NCBI GenBank assembly: GCA_934418055.1
Contig: CAKRWX010000087.1
Coordinates: forward strand, 1 to 8,878
Length of the DNA stretch: 8,878 bases
Direction of reading: 5' to 3'
DNA from: an uncultured Lachnospiraceae bacterium
GTDB lineage: Bacteria; Bacillota; Clostridia; Lachnospirales; Lachnospiraceae
Below, piece after piece: positions 5,258-8,878 of the stretch; the stretch's first letter is position 1; every line of letters starts with the position of its first letter. A program made the translations under genes and the position numbers. Under the pieces are notes generated by a model. The model saw nothing but the letters and a program-made list of their open reading frames with translations, was not told the DNA's origin and ran no database searches.

Positions 5258-6832
5258 CTAAATTTTCTGCCGATATTGGGCCGGTGTCATAGAGCAGGCT
5301 AATTTAAACTGCCGTGAAAAATACTTGGCATCAAAATACCCCACCTGGTCTGCAATCTCTGCAACTGTCAAATTCGAAGAACTAAGCAATTCTCTGGCAT
5401 TTTCTATCCGTATATTGTTTAGATATTTTGCCATTCCAATTCCCGTATGTTTTTTAAATGCCCTGCTCAAATAATCCTTGTTTACATGAAAATAATCTGC
5501 AATCTCCTGCTGTGATATCTTTTTCATATAATTCAGTTCCAGAAAATCTTCTATTTTAGCCATCAGTCCTGAAACGTTCTGGGTGTGTTTACGGCACTCT
5601 ATCAATTTGGCTGCACACAAAATGAAATATCTTATCATACATACAGGAATCTCTTTCCAGGAACAGGAAAGAATATCTCCAAAATTCTTAACCGGTATTT
5701 CTGAGAATAACTCCTCTTCTAAAACATCGGATTCACTGGCCCATTTTTTATATACTGCAAGAAAGCCATCCCATACATTTCTGTAAATTCCCAAAGTGAT
5801 CTTCTGGTTTTCTATTAAAGCCGCAGTCCACAGGTTCAGCTGCTCTTCAAATGTTATAATATTACCCAGTATAATAGAAGAATACATAGCTCTTTCTAAT
5901 TTCAGATTTTCTTTTAAGCGAATATAGGACATACCCTTCCTGTATGTTTCTGTAATAAAAATTCCTGTCCCAGAAATATGATCTGCCGCTGTTTTTGCTT
6001 CTTCCCATGTGTTTTCCAATTCTGAAGGAAATGGACGCACACTGCTTACTCCTAAATGGATCACACAGCTTTCACTTACTGCAATTTTTTTTAATTCCAG
6101 GATCTGGGCAGAAAAATCTGTTTCTTCTGTCCCATAAATCAAGATTACAATATCCATAGAGGGTTTCATGTTTTGAAATACAGCCCCTTTTCCTTCTGAT
6201 TCCAACATATCTTGTATTCTGTTCACAAAACGACTCAGCTTAAGAAGATAACCTTCTTCATGTATTGGAAGCGTGCTGCCACTACAATGCAGGATACAGC
6301 TGCGATCTGCATTTTTCAGCTGCTGTGATATTTTTACAAGTTCTTCATATGCCTTGTCTGCAAGTTCAGGACGAAATAATTTACGTAAAAGACCATGCTG
6401 ATAATCCGGTGACATACGTTTAAATTGCTTATCTACAGTAAATTTTTCCTCTTCCTCCACTATCTTCATTTGTGAAACTGCTTTTAATACAGCTTCCTCC
6501 AGCTTGTCCTGTTCAATTGGTTTTAGCAGGTATTCCACTGCTCCTAGTATGAACATAGCCCTTACATATTGAAAATCATCGTGGCCGGAAATGACCACTG
6601 CTTTTGTATTAAGATTCTGGTCATTAATATAATTCATAATATCCATGCCAAAAACATCCTCGATCACTACATCTACAATAAGCAATTCTGGTCTTTCATC
6701 CTGTAAAATATTGATAGCATCTTCTACATTGTCCGCAGTCAATACTGTATCAAACCCATATTTTTCCCATTCCAGAAGCAGTTGTATGGCATCTCTTACA
6801 TGACTTTCATCATCTACGATCAAAACTTTCAT
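5258..6832 (-). CDS. YesN-type response regulator with C-terminal AraC DNA-binding domain
   Basis: A 524-residue cytoplasmic transcription regulator. The receiver domain (about 1-120) has acidic pocket residues D7, D8, phospho-acceptor D54 (LLIVDVVIED), S82 and K104 (LLKP), all present. A long, poorly conserved middle region follows, with a YesN-like GVSSVRPFPSELENTWEEA stretch near 261-279. The C-terminus (about 423-524) is an AraC/XylS domain with two helix-turn-helices: SQQEIADYFHVNKDYLSRAFKK (split around 450) and VAEIADQVGYFDAKYFSRQF (490-509), the latter a near-consensus AraC signature. ATG at 6832 overlaps the kinase stop by 4 bp (ATGA) and has AGGAGG 7 nt ahead, so the pair is co-translated. 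Its likely target is the importer operon immediately downstream, which has a phased repeat at its promoter. No terminator separates the two, so some read-through is possible. Confidence 0.95.
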   Translation of the reverse strand: MKVLIVDDESHVRDAIQLLLEWEKYGFDTVLTADNVEDAINILQDERPELLIVDVVIEDVFGMDIMNYINDQNLNTKAVVISGHDDFQYVRAMFILGAVEYLLKPIEQDKLEEAVLKAVSQMKIVEEEEKFTVDKQFKRMSPDYQHGLLRKLFRPELADKAYEELVKISQQLKNADRSCILHCSGSTLPIHEEGYLLKLSRFVNRIQDMLESEGKGAVFQNMKPSMDIVILIYGTEETDFSAQILELKKIAVSESCVIHLGVSSVRPFPSELENTWEEAKTAADHISGTGIFITETYRKGMSYIRLKENLKLERAMYSSIILGNIITFEEQLNLWTAALIENQKITLGIYRNVWDGFLAVYKKWASESDVLEEELFSEIPVKNFGDILSCSWKEIPVCMIRYFILCAAKLIECRKHTQNVSGLMAKIEDFLELNYMKKISQQEIADYFHVNKDYLSRAFKKHTGIGMAKYLNNIRIENARELLSSSNLTVAEIADQVGYFDAKYFSRQFKLACSMTPAQYRQKI

Positions 6833-8751
6833 CCTTCTACCTCCTTAAATGGTCTGACCTGCGCCGGAACAACAAATTCTACGCTGGTACCATTAAGATT
6901 ATTCCCATAAATCAAAAAATCGCACTCTCCAAAACTCAGTATAAGCCTTGAAAATACATTTTCAATCCCAATAAAATGGTGATGATCATTTCCTTCTTTT
7001 GCAAAATAAGATAATGCTGTCGTCTGCTGTACTTCCTTTGAAGCCACTCCCTCCTGCAGCTTGCTGCGTATCTGTCTTATGGTATCGTAAATCTGACAGA
7101 CTCTGTCATCTGTCACTGCTATCCCGTTGTCTTTTATTAGTACATGAAGCATCCCATCTGTAAGTCCGATTTTTAGCTGAATGGCACCATCTGATTTCTT
7201 CAGCAGATTTCCGTGTGTGATCGCATTTTCAATCAATGGCTGAATTGTCATCTTGGGAATCCTGATATCAGCTGCTCCCGGATCCATTTCACAGTCCAAA
7301 ATCAGCTGCTGCTCAAAACGCATCTGCTGAAGCGCCACATATCTTTTTACATAATCCAATTCCTTTTCAATAGGAACCATACTTGGTTCCAACACCATGG
7401 CATAATGGAGCATCTGTCCAAAAGAAGATATCATCTGGTACTGCTTTACATTTTTATCTTTTAATGCATTGGTTGCAAAACACTGGATCACATTATAAAT
7501 AAAATGAGGGTTTATCTGTGCCTGCATTGTACGCAGTTCTGCTTTTGTATACGCCAGTTTCAGTTCATATTTTTGAATTGCATGTTCTTTTAAGGAATCC
7601 ATCAGCTTTTCAAAAGAATCAATCAGCGAACTTATTTCATCATTTTCACCATAAATGATACATTCACTGATCTTTTTTCCTTTGTCCCAGCTTTTCATTT
7701 CCCGTTCTCGTTCCATATATGTAGTAATCTGACGCAGTGACACCGTATACTTTAATATTCTGAAAGAAGTAATACACCATAAAAGTACTACCAATATTCC
7801 AAATATTCCCAGTATGGAAAGCATCTGGGTAAGAGTTAATGCATATACACTGTCTGGATCAATGGCTGTTATGATCTTCCAGTTAAAATACTTGGAAACA
7901 ATATCAACCTCTGACAGAAATTCAGCACCATACCTGGTGAAGATCCCTGCTTGCTCTAATTCAGAATAAGAAGGATAATACTCCAGGAAGCTTTTCATCT
8001 GGGCCTGTGTATCGCTGGAAGCCACAATAATATTATTTTCATTTACCACATACATAGCTTCCGATTGATTGTATACAACCCTGCAGTTATCCGTAATAAA
8101 AGAAATAGGAAGATCAATTGCAATATAAGCAATTGGTTTTGTCCTTGCCGGAAGATCTGAAATTGGGAGCCAGACTGTAAATACCTGTTCCTGAAGGGGA
8201 TAACTATCAATAGTCGATACATTATGTCCATAGCTTGTCTTTACATGAGTAGGTTCAATATAAATATCCTTGTAACTTTCCATAGCAGGAAATGTCAGAT
8301 CTTCTTTGGATTCCTGAGCAAAAAATTTAAGGATCCTCGGAATATATAACATGGAAAAATTCTTTTCTCCCTCTGTACCCGGTATGACCAAATATATTTG
8401 TGATGCCACTGTAGATGCATAATATACAGATTTAAAATACTCTATGATCAGCTTTTCATTTTCTTCCAGTGCTTCGTCACTGTGATTATTTTTCAAAAAC
8501 CGCATAAGCTGATGATTAATATAAACCGATCTTATTGCTTTAATCATACTGCTTATATAATGATCAATATTCTTTCCAGACACTTCTGCATTGGTTATTA
8601 TCTGATTTTCATAACGTTTGACTGCATTTTTCTGCATAGAAGAATAAATATAAGTAGAAAATATGATCGCAACAATAACCGTTATAATCGTTATATTCCA
8701 TATGATTTTTTTTCCAATACTAACAAATTTTCTGTCCTTTTTCTCTGCCAT
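6829..8751 (-). CDS. YesM-type sensor histidine kinase with extracellular Cache-like domain
   Basis: A 640-residue membrane kinase. Transmembrane segments lie near residues 14-36 and 306-330; the roughly 270 residues between face outward and look like a double-Cache sensor (for example FTVWLPISDL, MYVVNENNIIVASS, WKIITAID). A HAMP-type linker (about 331-385) leads to a His_kinase domain with phospho-acceptor H416 (AQINPHFIYN). The HATPase has an N box at Q504-N509 (QPLIENAITHG) and a G1 box at 541-545. That G1 box reads DNGIA, lacking the second glycine of the usual DxGxG, and the stretch from there to FIGIENVFSRL (593-603) is longer than usual. ATG at 8751 has GGAGGAGG with suitable spacing, and it starts inside the upstream epimerase-like gene. 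The partner is the downstream response regulator. The ligand is presumably the sugar taken up by the neighbouring importer, by analogy with other YesMN pairs. Confidence 0.94.
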   Translation of the reverse strand: MAEKKDRKFVSIGKKIIWNITIITVIVAIIFSTYIYSSMQKNAVKRYENQIITNAEVSGKNIDHYISSMIKAIRSVYINHQLMRFLKNNHSDEALEENEKLIIEYFKSVYYASTVASQIYLVIPGTEGEKNFSMLYIPRILKFFAQESKEDLTFPAMESYKDIYIEPTHVKTSYGHNVSTIDSYPLQEQVFTVWLPISDLPARTKPIAYIAIDLPISFITDNCRVVYNQSEAMYVVNENNIIVASSDTQAQMKSFLEYYPSYSELEQAGIFTRYGAEFLSEVDIVSKYFNWKIITAIDPDSVYALTLTQMLSILGIFGILVVLLWCITSFRILKYTVSLRQITTYMEREREMKSWDKGKKISECIIYGENDEISSLIDSFEKLMDSLKEHAIQKYELKLAYTKAELRTMQAQINPHFIYNVIQCFATNALKDKNVKQYQMISSFGQMLHYAMVLEPSMVPIEKELDYVKRYVALQQMRFEQQLILDCEMDPGAADIRIPKMTIQPLIENAITHGNLLKKSDGAIQLKIGLTDGMLHVLIKDNGIAVTDDRVCQIYDTIRQIRSKLQEGVASKEVQQTTALSYFAKEGNDHHHFIGIENVFSRLILSFGECDFLIYGNNLNGTSVEFVVPAQVRPFKEVEG

Positions 8752-8878
8752 AAACCTCCTCCAAAATAAATCTCAGATATTCCCTGGATTTTCGAGCACA
8801 AAGCCTTGCTTCTGGTTTGGAAAAAATTTCCAGTGCTAAAGTCCCGTCATACTCTATGTCCTTTAATGCCTGGATGAT
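8720..8878 (-). CDS. Sugar-phosphate isomerase/epimerase-like protein, C-terminal fragment
   Basis: The last 52 codons of a gene that begins beyond the window, ending in TAG at 8722-8720. The translation contains IIQALKDIEYDGTLALEIF followed by a charged helical tail (SREYLRFILEEVYG). The pattern ALKxIxYDGxLxLE is the characteristic final strand region of xylose-isomerase-like TIM-barrel proteins (AP endonuclease family 2), which isomerise or epimerise sugars and their relatives. The start of the histidine kinase lies inside this reading frame (32-bp overlap), so the two are translationally coupled and the ribosome binding site of the kinase sits within this coding sequence. The overlap ties a sugar-metabolism enzyme to the two-component system. 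Family assignment rests on a short fragment; the specific substrate cannot be told. Confidence 0.75.
   Translation of the reverse strand: MIQALKDIEYDGTLALEIFSKPEARLCARKSREYLRFILEEVYGREKGQKIC

Noticed and set aside
5231..5292. Plus-strand AAAGGAGG followed 6 nt later by a TTG and 15 codons
   Set aside because: Runs into the regulator coding region on the opposite strand, is very short, and has no visible promoter; the AAAGGAGG is probably just spacer between the regulator repeats.

Overview
The window looks like an accessory carbohydrate-use locus from an AT-rich, low-GC Firmicute, most likely a gut clostridium of the Lachnospiraceae. This is inferred from the lipoprotein signal peptide with its Glu/Ala/Thr-rich linker, the Cache-type YesM/YesN two-component pair, the ATPase-less CUT1 sugar transporter and the strong AGGAGG-type ribosome binding sites. 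All genes read from the minus strand, so the biological order runs from high to low coordinates. Nothing convincing is encoded on the plus strand, and no RNA gene, mobile element or CRISPR array was seen.

Layout in transcription order. (1) 8720-8878: the C-terminal end of a sugar-phosphate isomerase/epimerase-like TIM-barrel protein. It overlaps by 32 bp (2) 6829-8751, a membrane histidine kinase of the YesM type, which overlaps by 4 bp (ATGA) (3) 5258-6832, a YesN-type response regulator with an AraC DNA-binding domain. These three form one translationally linked unit. (4) 5118-5257 is a control region. It holds a 21-bp-phased direct repeat that suits the AraC-type regulator, a candidate promoter and an inverted repeat just downstream of the predicted start. 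(5) 4215-5117 and 3385-4215 encode the two permease subunits of a CUT1 sugar ABC importer. (6) 1908-3305 encodes its lipoprotein substrate-binding protein, preceded by a stem-loop and a possible internal promoter. (7) 1117-1878, 329-1105 and 1-281 (cut by the window edge) are three tandem paralogous bicupin proteins of unrecognised function.

Working model (inference): the kinase senses an extracellular sugar or related ligand and phosphorylates the regulator, which activates the importer operon. The imported compound is then handled in the cytoplasm by the epimerase-like protein and the bicupins. No ABC ATPase is present, so the importer presumably borrows a shared MsmX-type ATPase.

The bicupin triplet is the least explained part. 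At least three copies lie side by side behind a regulated sugar importer, they share a conserved YDQDCKGP..TTSW motif, and one candidate histidine has been lost in the middle copy. The substrate cannot be named from this sequence.
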